A stretch of 64,000 bases of DNA from Isoetes taiwanensis (lineage: Eukaryota > Streptophyta > Lycopodiopsida > Isoetales > Isoetaceae), in assembly GCA_021234155.1 (NCBI GenBank), contig JAJEKV010000057.1, positions 2,451,821-2,515,820 on the forward strand, given 5' to 3'. The position numbers and the translations under genes are program-made. The notes under the pieces were generated by a model. The model worked only from the letters and a program-made list of their open reading frames with translations. It was not told the origin of the DNA and ran no database searches. This document shows, one piece after another, positions 23,684 to 33,755 of the stretch (position 1 is the first letter of the stretch; the number at the start of each line of letters is the position of its first letter).

Positions 23684-25531
23684 GTCCTACACTTTTGGTT
23701 GTAAAACTTGTCCTAAGATAGGTTATGATTTTGATCCAGAAAGGATCTAAATGTTTTGGATTGAAGTTTCAGCTGAACATGCTTTAGTAAATACAATGAT
23801 AGATAAGCTTTAGTTATGCTGAAATTGAGGAAGGTTATATATTGGAGACAGTAATGGTCAGAGACACCTTAGGCACATATGAATATAGATGACTAATCTG
23901 AAAGTGCATACATCAAACTCTTGAGATACTTGTATACTTTTTACATAATATGAAGTACTTTTGCATATAAACGTATTTAAAGGTTTAAGTTGAGGCAAAA
24001 TCTGAGATAATCAGTTGGCCGCCAAAGATGGCATATAACCCGTGATAGGTTTAGTCTAGGAAATAAGATAAACAAAGCACTTCACCAAATGACTAGCAAG
24101 ATTTTATTTTTTTTCAACTCAAGCTTTTCTTGAACTCAAGATCAAATCACATACATTGGCTATACATCTTGCATTCAACATGCATAGTAATTTTGAGAAG
24201 CCACAATATGGTCATTCATTCTCAAAATAATTCAAGCCAATAAGTTCAATGTCAATATAAACTTTAAACTCCAACTATTCCTATGCAAAGTTATAAACCA
24301 TTGAACATATAAATCATATGCTAATGATTTAACTGGAGCTTCGAGTCATTGACTCATTTCCTATAGCAATTGACCATCGAATGCATTTCTATCTTGGATT
24401 TCCCCAGCCTAGTGCATACTGCAAAACCGCCTTTACACCTCTCTGTGCTTGCCTCGACGTGCTTCTGGCTCCTCCTTGAGCTTATCTATAATCATTCCGG
24501 CGGTGTAGGAGTAGGAATAACTTGCTAAACTTGGAGAAAACCGTGTTCATCATTATCCCACAGGCATACGTGAGAAAATCGGCACTTCTGGAATTATCCC
24601 ACATGCACGTTAGAAGAAAATAGCTTTCTCAACCATTGAAGCTTATGTTTTAATAAAACAAGGAATAACCACTTCAAATGTTTGAATGTTTGAGTCAACC
24701 TTAGGCATTATGGATTTGCAACCTTGGCTAAGGCAACCATGCACTTGATTATCAACCTGAAGCTGACCAGATAAATAATAACCTAGGCAATCATCTTCTA
24801 ACTGCTGCTTCTTACATGCACCTTCTATCTCATGACTATGATAATAATTGCTTATTTGATCTTCAACAATTATAGTGTTCATGAGGCAATATTCTCAAGT
24901 ACTTTTACTGCCACTGCTTCTCATAAAAGTACTGCAATCATCAAACCTCCACTGCCACTGCTTCTCATGGAGGTTTATCCAACTTATGAAGCTGAAATTT
25001 TATCAACCCGGAGGCTGCAAATACAGGAAAAGGCAAGGTAATTGAAGGTTAAATCATGATCATAAAATAGAGCTGCCTGTAATGGTAGTTAGTACAGTTG
25101 TTTCTTCAAAAATAAAAATGATAAATCTTAAGGGATCAATATCCAAAGGACTGGTGTTAAAGAAATGGGCTTGCTTAAATAACAAGATATGGCTTGGAAA
25201 GACATGTGACTTCATGCATTAGCTATAACTACAGTACTGAATTATAAATCTGAAAATACGATATATAGAATGTCGTATGAGTACGATCATGAACGATCAG
25301 GAATAACAGGATTATGGTTTAACATAAATACAAAGGGAAGTTGATATCGATATATAAAGATTTAAAAATATTTTTACAAGATGTACATAGATGTATAGCA
25401 TACAGTAAGATGAGAGTTAAAATGATACTATGCTAGAGAGGCTCATACTAGCTATAGAGTGATAATACTGCCAAGGGATTGACCAAGGCAGATGTCTGGT
25501 CTAGGTTTCTAGTTCAGGCTGGGTTTTTTTT
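23684..25531 (+). repeat. Left direct repeat (pseudo-LTR-like), interrupted
   Basis: From TCCTACACTTTTGGTTG to CAGGCTGGG plus T8. Without the nested solo LTR it is about 880 bp and differs from the right copy at only a handful of positions that I could find by eye (for example 'cctaag/tctaag', 'ggttat/ggctat'). It is followed directly by AGATACTTC, which I take as the 5' start of the full unit. Confidence 0.85.
24043..25005. mobile_element. Solo LTR, 963 bp, with 5-bp target duplication
   Basis: Absent from the right copy of the direct repeat. It starts TGATAGG and ends TTTATCA (TG...CA with TGATA/TATCA inverted ends), and is bracketed by ACCCG at 24038-24042 and 25006-25010. These are the exact hallmarks of a solo LTR left after recombination of an LTR retrotransposon. 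No coding sequence is present, and the parent family cannot be named from this alone. Confidence 0.88.
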
Positions 25532-25713
25532 AGATACTTCACTACATTGGAGATATCCGGTGTTGTCATTTACCTTCTCTCCTGATTGGTTTTGAGTGGT
25601 TAAGCTATCCTGAGCTGCAACTTAGGAAAGAGATCTTATATGCATGATGCTTTTATTGTATATTACTTGAAGTCTAACAAACATTGTGGTCATTGGACAC
25701 TTGACATTTGTAG

Positions 25714-27144
25714 GATGCTGATGATGATGAGGTGGAGTACGAAGTCATTCCTCCTACCTGGAATAAGCACTTATGTGATATTGGGTATGACAAGAATAGG
25801 ATCGAATGCCCAAATAATGCAGTGCAGACCATCATCTGCTGCATAAGGAACATGAAAGTACATGAACTAGTTTTGGAAAAGGAAGCAATACGTGCACCTG
25901 ATCAGATATCTGTTGTTACACATCTGGGGTTCAGCCAGTGGTTGCTACTATTGCCCAAAATCAACAAATTATCTGAAAAAGAGGAAGAGGTATACCCTTT
26001 TATTGCTGAATTGTATGATGGCTTGCCCAAAATGATCTATGAATGCACCATGAATGAAGACACAAGCACAAGGAATTTTATTCTTGGGGTCACTGCTTTA
26101 GAAGAAATCAATGACATCAAAAACTCTCGTGGTAAGGAAAATGGACAGATTCGGATTGATATGCCCGAACACTCTAACAGAGAATCTACCAACAGTGATG
26201 ACCCATTTGGGGTAGACCTTTTAACTGAGGAGGATAAGGCAGTACTGCAGAACCCTACTGCAACACAAAATAATCAAAATAAGGGGATTAACTTCAAGAT
26301 TACTTTGAAAAACTGTCTCAGGTTCCCTATAATCCCAGATAGACTGGTGGAAAGCCAGGGCCTTTTATGTAATCAAGCTCTATGGCGTACTAAGAATCTC
26401 GGGGCTTTGGCTCCAATAAGTGAAGAAGCATGGATGATACTAGGGGATATCTCCAAAGAAGAGGCACAAAATGCAAAAGCTGCTGCAGTCAGGATGGAGA
26501 AAATGAAAATGACAAAAGTCAGACTGCCCATCAATACCAGGTTTTTTGACAAACAATGTAACAAAAGTGACCTCATGATACTATGTCAGAAAGGTCATAT
26601 GGCATATGCCAACATTGAGAGGGATGATTTCTATCTGAAACGCATCTGGCGCACATTATGCCCATATTTCAAATGCATATGTGATAACAGGGGTAAGAGT
26701 AGAGCTGCCATTGAATGTAATGAAAGCATGATTTGGTTCGACCAAGCTATATGGTATATGATGAACAATCTTGATACCATTTTCCCTAATATGTCTATTG
26801 CTGGACAAATGGTGGCATTTAGAAATTATCTTAAAGGGACACTGAGAGCAGGAGTGCTGGCTTTTATAGGATATATTGAGGTCAGAAACATGCTGGTCAA
26901 CATGACTATGAAAAGTGTTAATAATCCGAATGCAGACCTAAAAATTGGCTTTCCTAAAGGCATTATGACAGATGTTTGTGAGAAGACTATCAGGCACATT
27001 GATTTCCTAAAAGGGACAGTTGCTACTGCTTGCTTCAGTAGTAATAAAATTTCCAAGCAGAGTCTAGTGGTTCAAACTTCAAGATTAATGCACCCCGAGG
27101 ATTACTATGCCACCCGGCAGTTCTGGAATATGGGAACAATCTGA
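25714..27144 (+). CDS. ORF1 of the Penelope-like composite element, unknown protein (~476 codons open)
   Basis: A long uninterrupted frame begins right after TAG at 25711-25713. There is no ATG near its start (the nearest alternative start is GTG at 25732), and a 'tttgtag|g' acceptor-like site precedes it, so the true N-terminus may lie in an upstream exon or be lost. The start is acidic (DADDDEVEYEVIPPTW). The middle has a Lys/Met-rich helical segment ('EEAQNAKAAAVRMEKMKMTK'), and the C-terminal half is rich in hydrophobic helices ('MIWFDQAIWYMMNNLDTIF', 'LRAGVLAFIGYIEVRNML'). I see no zinc knuckle, GIY-YIG, protease or polymerase motif and recognise no family. A structural (Gag-like) role is a guess from its position upstream of the RT. 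Absence of internal stops over 1.4 kb in an otherwise decayed neighbourhood suggests recent constraint. Confidence 0.6.
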   Translation, partial: DADDDEVEYEVIPPTWNKHLCDIGYDKNRIECPNNAVQTIICCIRNMKVHELVLEKEAIRAPDQISVVTHLGFSQWLLLLPKINKLSEKEEEVYPFIAELYDGLPKMIYECTMNEDTSTRNFILGVTALEEINDIKNSRGKENGQIRIDMPEHSNRESTNSDDPFGVDLLTEEDKAVLQNPTATQNNQNKGINFKITLKNCLRFPIIPDRLVESQGLLCNQALWRTKNLGALAPISEEAWMILGDISKEEAQNAKAAAVRMEKMKMTKVRLPINTRFFDKQCNKSDLMILCQKGHMAYANIERDDFYLKRIWRTLCPYFKCICDNRGKSRAAIECNESMIWFDQAIWYMMNNLDTIFPNMSIAGQMVAFRNYLKGTLRAGVLAFIGYIEVRNMLVNMTMKSVNNPNADLKIGFPKGIMTDVCEKTIRHIDFLKGTVATACFSSNKISKQSLVVQTSRLMHPEDYYATRQFWNMGTI

Positions 27145-27329
27145 TAGTACTACTGTGGAAAGGCTTGGTACCCCAGGGAACATTGACAATTCTGTCACAA
27201 AAAACAATGTGGAAAGGAAGCAAATTGCGGCTGGGGACACGGCACAAGTACTCAACTATGGAACCTAAGGTATGGAACATGTACTTCATGTTTGGGTCCT
27301 AAATTTCTATTCTTTAAGATACAGATTTT
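27145..27329. other. Element sequence between ORF1 and the nested LINE
   Basis: Short non-coding stretch of the composite element. I see nothing recognisable in it. Confidence 0.4.
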
Positions 27330-28645
27330 TTGTTAATGCTCTATGCTGATTCATTAGAAGAATGGATACGTATGAGAGGACAAACAGGGACGCCTCTTGG
27401 TAACCACTTAATTCAGTTATTGATGTATGCTGACGATGTGGTTCTTATTTCAGAAAATCCAATGGGCCTACAAGTACATTTAGATAGCTTGGAGTTGTTA
27501 TCTAAAGATCAGAGTATGAAGGTAAACATGTCAAAATCAAAATGCATGATTTTTGGGACTGTAGCAAAGACAGACTTCTTTTATGGGACAGATAAGCTGG
27601 AGGTAGTTGATACATACAAATATTTGGGTTTAGAGGTTAGCTCTAATTACAGTTGGAAGGAGTGCATTATGAAGAGAATAGCAGGAGGTAAATCGGCACT
27701 ATATAGCATGTTGAGGAGATGTCATAAGGCAGGTTTGCAAACATGGCACTTGCGTAAAATGCTTTTTCGAACTTTGGTTCAAACGGTTGTGCTTTATGGA
27801 TCTCCCATATGGGGGCCATCTATCTCCGGAAAGCTCTGGAGCAAAATAGAGGGGGTTCTTAAGTTGTTTTTGCGAGAGGAATTGGGAGTCAAGAAACAGG
27901 TGCCTTATGCAATGATCTTGTCAGAGGTTGGAATGCTCCCATTGGAGGCGGAGGCCTTATGCCAGACAATTGCGTACATTAATCGGGTTAAGAGCTTGGA
28001 CGATGACAGGCTTCCACACATAGGAATGCAAATGTCTTCCGAGAATGGATGGTTCTCTGATGTTAAAATGTGGACAAGCAAATGGGGGTTGGATGTACAA
28101 GATTGGCCAGATTCTGAAGCAGGTATTAGGGACATAGTGCAATCTAAGGTAATTGAGAGGTTGTGGAGGGAGAAAGGGACCAAGATGAATTTCTACCTGA
28201 TGGAGGTCAATCCCATGCTTGTGTATATGGAACAAGAGTACTTACGGGCGCAACCATGGCTTAGGAAGGTGATTGCACGATATAGACTGGGTTCTCACTG
28301 GTTGCGGGTTGAGACAGGTCGTTGGGAAGGGATTTCAAGAGAAGATCGAACCTGTTCTTGTGACATGGGACACATTGAAGATGAGGAACATGTCTTTTTA
28401 TATTGCCCTCATTACCAGAAGATACGTGATGATTTTGAGACCAGTCAAGAAAATTTCCAGAATTTTTTTACTTTATTGCAAATAGAGCCTTTGAAGCTGG
28501 GTACTTTCATGTTAAAAGTAGAAACCCATCGTGAACTAGTACTGCAAAATTTGAAATCAGTAGATGTACATTTAGCTTCATGACCTTTTGGGTCTCACGA
28601 AGCTCGATTTAATATTAAATTAAATTAAATTAAATTAAATTAAGT
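27330..28645 (+). pseudogene. 5'-truncated LINE 3 with intact 3' half of RT
   Basis: A single frame (27330-28583, 417 codons) holds the C-terminal half of a LINE reverse transcriptase: 'QLLMYADDVVLISENPMGLQ' (catalytic YADD), 'VNMSKSKCMIFG', 'YKYLGLEVSSNY' and a thumb region. The C-terminal tail reads 'SHWLRVETGRWEG' followed by a cysteine-histidine cluster (CSCDMGHIEDEEHVFLYC). The 5' part, including the endonuclease and RT motifs 1-4, is missing, as is usual for LINE insertions. The element ends in a (TTAAA)n tail at 28609-28643. It interrupts the composite element between ORF1 and its RT. Its lack of internal stops makes it younger than LINE 1 and 2. I found no convincing target duplication. 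Confidence 0.88.
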
Positions 28646-28901
28646 GATTGTTTATTCTAAAATGAATAATCTAATTGGAGTACTAGAAAATGAATAGTGG
28701 CTCATTAGTTATGAACCTACTATAGCCAGATGGCTTTTTTTATCCAGAGATGATGATATATCCAATTTGAATATCATCCATTAGATCCACCAAAGGCCCT
28801 CAAGTTATAGTATATTTAATCTAACTATCTTTTAATAACGGGTGTCTATATAACAGAGTTTCAAATACCTTCAAAAAGATGCACTCGGAAGGCTGCATCT
28901 T
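28646..28901. other. Element sequence upstream of the Penelope-like RT
   Basis: Non-coding part of the composite element between LINE 3 and the RT start. No motif recognised. Confidence 0.4.
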
Positions 28902-30910
28902 ATGGATAGTGCTCCCAAAAAGAAGAAAAGAATTATCCACTGCACGTTCTTATCTAAGATATTGGATAATATATGTCTGCCCATCATATTCCATGAAGCC
29001 ATGGTAAAAGTGTTAGGCAGTACAGGAATAAGTATCATGGAGGAGACCATGTTCTCATTGAAATACATAGAGAACTTGAGAGATCTATGCTATAAACCTT
29101 TTTATATATTTGCACAAGAAGGTGAAGGTGAATGTCCATGCTCCATTCCCCAACTCAAAAAATATATTGATCCTAGCATAGGACATATTAGAACAACTGA
29201 CTGTGATGTGATACAGAATATACAGCTAAGAAAGATGCTGCAATTGGGATTGAACCATATCCCTGACAAATGTCTAGAATGGGATATTTTAAAAAAGGAA
29301 TTACTTGCTACTGTTGACAGCATCTTTGATGCTCATAAATATACATTTCCCAATGTAGAAGAGGAGAAGAAAAATGCTATTAAAGAAAGTATTATAAATC
29401 AAGCTGGAAAACTAATACAAAAAGCTTGCAAGATGGATAATACAAGGAGATTTCCTCTAAATGATGACAGAATTGGCAAGAGTATCCAATGGATCAACAA
29501 GTATCTATATGTGGCAGGCATAGACAAGGCCACTAATAACCCGGCATTTATTTGCCCTAGACATGTGAGGGAAATGGCCCTTAACAGACTTAATAGCAGC
29601 GATTTCAGAAATATTGCAATTGACCAAGTTGCCATTCTATGGAAGGTCCAGAACGAAATGGAGCAGATATTTTCGTATGCTAGCTGCACTAATGAAAGGC
29701 TGCCATATTTATTAGGCATCTACAAGGCCCATAAGCAGGACTACAGATGGATTACTAATGCACACGAGACTACCTATACGGAATTCTCCAATATCATTAC
29801 AGCAGGGCTGAACATGATCATCACGATTTGGCCAGACATTGCCAAAACAACATGTCTGAAATTTTGCAATCTTTTTCCAGGTAAAGTAAACCCGAATTGG
29901 ATGATCCAATCGGTATATGATGTCATAGTAAACCTTCCTTCAAAAATCACTGAAATCTTCGTGGCAGAGTGTTATGAAAGTATCCCTTTGACTGGGGAAA
30001 CTGGAATATGCCATGTCATTACACTTGTCATCAATGCAGCATGGGAATACATGACCAATAAACATCATAACTATAAGGGGTTAAAAGAGAATGGGATGAT
30101 AAATTTATTACCAAATGGTTCAAGGTAGACCCCAAAGGTAAATGTTGGACAATAGTTACTAAGGAAGTTTTTATCAGGGCCAATATTTGGCTGTTAACTA
30201 ATTGCTTTATCATGAGGGGTGCTGACACATGGCTACAGATTAGTGGCATCCCCATGGGCTTTGCCTGTAGCCCATGCTGGTGCAACCTCTATTTGGCATG
30301 GAATGAGGCCATGTTTATAAAAAACCTGTGTACTCAAGGGAGATACAAAGAGGTGGAGATGTTCAAATCGACATTTAGATACATGGACGATCTTCTAGCC
30401 CTAAACTGCCCACTTATAAAAAGATTCCTTGGATTTGCAGTTTCTGATAATGAGGAATATCCACAAATATATGATATGAGTGTATTAGGCATTAAAGATG
30501 AAACTGCCATGAAATGTGGTGGTGACCCAACTATTGCATACGGATACAAGGGTAATTTCCTCAACATTACTATTGAAATACTGAGCAGAGCCAACGGGAT
30601 CTACAGGACTGTTAAATATGACAAAAGGGACATCCTTCCATTTAAGGTCCTGAAATATGTATATGCTGCCAGTTGTAGGCCATATCACCAGGCCAGAAAT
30701 GTCATCATCTCACAAGTTTTACCTTACATGTATATTAATTCATGTCCTAGAGAAGCAGCTCGAGACATTAAAAGGCTTATAATGAACTTTGTTGATAACG
30801 GGTTTGACTATAAGGGACTCAGCAGAGCAGTATACAAATATGTATACAACAATGATTTTCCAGGGCTGCAGTATGACAGTAGTACCATGCTGGAGTTCCT
30901 GAACAACTAA
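28902..30910 (+). pseudogene. Penelope-like reverse transcriptase with one frameshift
   Basis: Two frames form one polymerase. The first (28902-30128, 408 codons) starts MDSAPKKKKR, a nuclear-localisation-like patch, and contains 'SIGHIRTTDCDVIQ', 'AGIDKATNNPAFICPRHV' (~206-221) and the finger segment 'LPYLLGIYKAHKQDYRW' (~267-283). Motif A is 'FVAECYESIPL' (~353). The second frame is open from about 30083 to 30910, with 'WLQISGIPMGFACSPCWCN' (motif B), 'FRYMDDLLAL' (catalytic motif C, YMDD at 30380-30391), 'GNFLNITIEI' and 'KYDKRDILPF'. A one-base shift near 30075-30086 joins them. The IPMG box, the LPYLLGIYKAHK finger and the YDKR segment resemble Penelope-like RTs and related orphan RTs of algae, protists and marine invertebrates, not LTR or LINE RTs. 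There is no C-terminal GIY-YIG domain. Motif A lacks the expected Asp before CYESIP, so this copy is probably inactive. Confidence 0.72.
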
Positions 30911-31416
30911 ATCTCAAGGTATGATTTTTTATATAATATATAGGCTTTGTTATGGGATGAGGCTCAACCCCTACTGTGATAGTGGGGGTTAGCCATCCCC
31001 ATGGTCACAGACTATGCAGAGTAATAGGTGCGTTATGCTTCATTCCACGGTAGGTGGAAGGCTTTTTTTTATTATATCTAGGTATACCTCTAGATTATAC
31101 TAAATTGACACAGTAGTGATCTACTTGGTATAACAGTTAAATAACACCATAGTAAGTTACAAATACATGAAGTATGGTTTACTTAAAGTTAGGGACAATG
31201 CTATAAACATAGAGGCATTAATGCCTTCCTAAAGGGTTTACTAGATGCATGATATTGGGACATTAAAACTATTACCAAATAAACATAAAAATTAAACCTA
31301 TGGTAGGGTTGGCATTTACTACTGGAGGCTGGATTCGGTGGTAAAGGGCATATGACCAGGCTTTATCTTACACAAATCTTCTTGGTCAAGATACCTTTGG
31401 TACAAGCGCCCACATT
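30911..31416. other. Non-coding part of the composite element
   Basis: Between the RT stop and the small ORF. It includes short palindromic words ('ctaggtatacctctag'). No gene seen. Confidence 0.4.
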
Positions 31417-31722
31417 ATGGGCTACGATTCGGATGGTTGTTCTACCTCCAGTTCTGAGAACAGCGAACTGTTACTCGCCGATTTGAAGCGGGAGTTCGAA
31501 GCATATACTTTGAAGGAAGAAAAACCAGATTTTTGCATGGATTCTAGAAATGCTAGAGGAGGCTACGGCCAAAGAAGAGGTAGTGGCTTCAGGGATGACA
31601 GAGTTGGTTATCAAAGAGGCGCTAAGCAAGCTGGAAAAAGGCACCTAGATGGATATCAAGCTACACACAGAGTCCAGGACACTCAAGATCTAGAAAATGA
31701 TCCAGACTATGATCAGGTTTAA
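31417..31722 (+). CDS. Small RG-rich ORF (101 aa) of the composite element
   Basis: ATG-initiated frame of 101 codons. The N-terminal third is Ser/Glu-rich (MGYDSDGCSTSSSENSELLL), the middle is helical and charged ('ADLKREFEAYTLKEEK'), and residues ~50-75 form a Gly/Arg-rich patch (GGYGQRRGSGFRDDRVGYQR) of the kind found in RNA-binding proteins. It ends in an acidic tail. Its position, downstream of the RT and inside the direct repeats on the same strand, suggests an accessory nucleic-acid-binding protein of the element. There is no homology I can name. A short chance ORF is possible, but the composition is not random. Confidence 0.45.
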   Translation: MGYDSDGCSTSSSENSELLLADLKREFEAYTLKEEKPDFCMDSRNARGGYGQRRGSGFRDDRVGYQRGAKQAGKRHLDGYQATHRVQDTQDLENDPDYDQV

Positions 31723-32439
31723 ATTTGATTACATAGATTTAGACTTCAATCTTTATTTACGAAATATGAGTGACTTCAATAAATCCCATCAAATATTTCT
31801 GATAGCAAGAATGCTTAGAAAGATTCTGGATTAGGGAAGTGAAGAAATATAATGTAGACAGTCCAGGAAACAATGATATCCTTCGTCTGATGCATAGGAT
31901 CAAACTACATAACAGATTCTCGCATAATAGGGTGAAAATATACTTTGAATAATGCTACAATGCGACCTAGGCTATGGATTAATAAGCTGAGATAGTTCTA
32001 CATAATGGTATACACTGTTATAAAATAGTCTGAATATTTAAATCATACTGCTACAAGTAAGAGACCTATTCATATTATCAGGTCTGATCATATATGGAAT
32101 GGATATATGCATAGGCAATATTATGGTATAGTTAGTTGCTTTACATTTTCATATTTCGGATTTATATTCTGGCCAAAACCTACTAACAGGGCAAAAGGGA
32201 CAATGGGCAATCAGCGATGAGCTGAAAACCCCAAAGTACCTTTTGGCCCTTGCCCTGCTACCATTCTAATGCTAACAGGGTACTGATTGGCTGCAGGTAC
32301 GGGGTTTTCTTCTCATTGTCTCATTTGCTTTGATTGGTTGGATTTGGCTTCAATGGTGGATAAGACTCCAGAGTTGACATAAACAGCAAGATATTTTCTA
32401 CTACAATACAATAACCGGACAAAATAGCAGGGTTTTTTT
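31723..32439. other. 3' non-coding part of the composite element
   Basis: No gene. It contains the stem-loop at 32187-32257. Confidence 0.45.
32187..32257 (+). repeat. Stem-loop (CAGGGCAA / TTGCCCTG)
   Basis: CAGGGCAA at 32187-32194 pairs with TTGCCCTG at 32250-32257. Adjacent 'aaaggg' and 'ccctt' words could lengthen the stem imperfectly. The structure lies about 180 bp before the right direct repeat and might be an RNA structure in the element's 3' region. Confidence 0.45.
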
Positions 32440-33335
32440 ATCCTACACTTTTGGTTGTAAAACTTGTTCTAAGATAGGTTATGATTTTGATCCAGAAAGG
32501 ATCTAAATGTTTTGGATTGAAGTTTCAGCTGAACATGCTTTAGTAAATACAATGATAGATAAGCTTTAGTTATGCTGAAATTGAGGAAGGCTATATATTG
32601 GAGACAGTAATGGTCAGAGACACCTTAGGCACATATGAATATAGATGACTAATCTGAAAGTGCATACATCAAACTCTTGAGATACTTGTATACTTTTTAC
32701 ATAATATGAAGTACTTTTGCATATAAACGTATTTAAAGGTTTAAGTTGAGGCAAAATCTGAGATAATCAGTTGGCCGCCAAAGATGGCATATAACCCGAA
32801 GACTGCAAATACAGGAAAAGGCAAGGTAATTGAAGGTTAAATCATGATCATAAAATAGAGCTGCCTGTAATGGTAGTTAGTACAGTTGTTTCTTCAAAAA
32901 TAAAAATGATAAATCTTAAGGGATCAATATCCAAAGGACTGGTGTTAAAGAAATGGGCTTGCTTAAATAACAAGATATGGCTTGGAAAGACATGTGACTT
33001 CATGCATTAGCTATAACTACAATACTGAATTATAAATCTGAAAATACGATATATAGAATGTCGTATGAGTACGATCATGAACGATCAGGAATAACAGGAT
33101 TATGGTTTAACATAAATACAAAGGGAAGTTGATATCGATATATAAAGATTTAAAAATATTTTTACAAGATGTACATAGATGTATAGCATACAGTAAGATG
33201 AGAGGTAAAATGATACTATGCTAGAGAGGCTCATACTAGCTATAGAGTGATAATACTGCCAAGGGATTGACCAAGGCAGATGTCTGGTCTAGGTTTCTAG
33301 TTCAGGCTGGTTTTTTTTTTTTTTTTTTTTTTTTT
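32440..33335 (+). repeat. Right direct repeat (pseudo-LTR-like) with T25 end
   Basis: Second, uninterrupted copy of the 0.87-kb repeat, ending GGCTGG followed by T25 (33311-33335). Compared with the left copy it lacks the solo LTR and retains a single undisturbed target sequence (ATAACCCGAAGACTGC). Confidence 0.88.
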
Positions 33336-33755
33336 ATTGTGATTAAATGATATCCCAAGATGGCTCCTATTGTGATTAAATGACATTCCATGATGTAAAG
33401 AATAGCTCTTATGATCCACAAGTATTTAGGCTTGAGAAGATTATTAAAATGCATGTTGCATAAGGATCTTTTATAGAACAAAGATGTCTAATGAAATCAT
33501 TATGGTTTCTAGACCTTATGGTTGAGAGCTTTGCTGTAAGAATAATGTTATATTTGCACAAGTTCAAAGGTTCAAATCTGTATAAGAACAACGAATTCAA
33601 AAAGTTAAAATCTATTCTTTATAAGCGGCTGATAACTGAGGTTCTTATCAACCAGTTATCTTTTGGCAGTATAGGGTTTCTATTTTGCGACCAGGGTCAG
33701 CATTGCGGCCATGGCCTGGATTGCGGACAGTACAGATGTAGTGCCACTTCCATCT
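33336..33755. other. Stretch between the two repeat systems
   Basis: A 15-bp word (ATTGTGATTAAATGA) is repeated at 33336 and 33368. The rest may be the upstream part of the second element's left copy. No gene recognised. Confidence 0.35.

Larger units (their letters stand above)
23684..33335 (+). mobile_element. Composite retroelement with Penelope-like RT and long direct repeats
   Basis: Bracketed by two nearly identical ~0.87-kb direct repeats (23684-25531 including a nested solo LTR, and 32440-33335). Between them, all on the plus strand, are an unrecognised ~476-codon ORF (25714-27144), a reverse transcriptase with GIPMG and YMDD motifs (28902-30910) and a small RG-rich ORF (31417-31722). 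The repeats do not start with TG or end with CA and both finish in a T tract, so they do not look like ordinary LTRs. The arrangement is best explained as a 5'-truncated copy joined head-to-tail to a full unit (25532-33335), the 'pseudo-LTR' layout known from Penelope-like elements. No GIY-YIG nuclease, integrase or tyrosine recombinase is visible. A putative ATTG duplication flanks the whole (before 23684 and after 33335). Nested inside are a solo LTR and a truncated LINE. Confidence 0.6.

Noticed and set aside
30070-30095. Programmed -1 frameshift site in the Penelope-like RT
   Set aside because: GGTTAAAAGA allows a single AAA slip but is not a canonical X-XXY-YYZ heptamer, and the motif A defect shows the copy is already damaged.
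32205-32235. Hammerhead-ribozyme-like words (GATGAGCTGAAAAC), of interest because some Penelope-like elements carry hammerheads
   Set aside because: The CTGATGA core is not intact, there is no stem II between the conserved boxes, and helix III is missing. No CTGATGAN...GAAAC arrangement was found in the repeats.
23684-33335. Classical LTR retrotransposon
   Set aside because: Repeats lack TG/CA ends, no primer site or polypurine tract borders them, no integrase is present, and the RT is not LTR-type.
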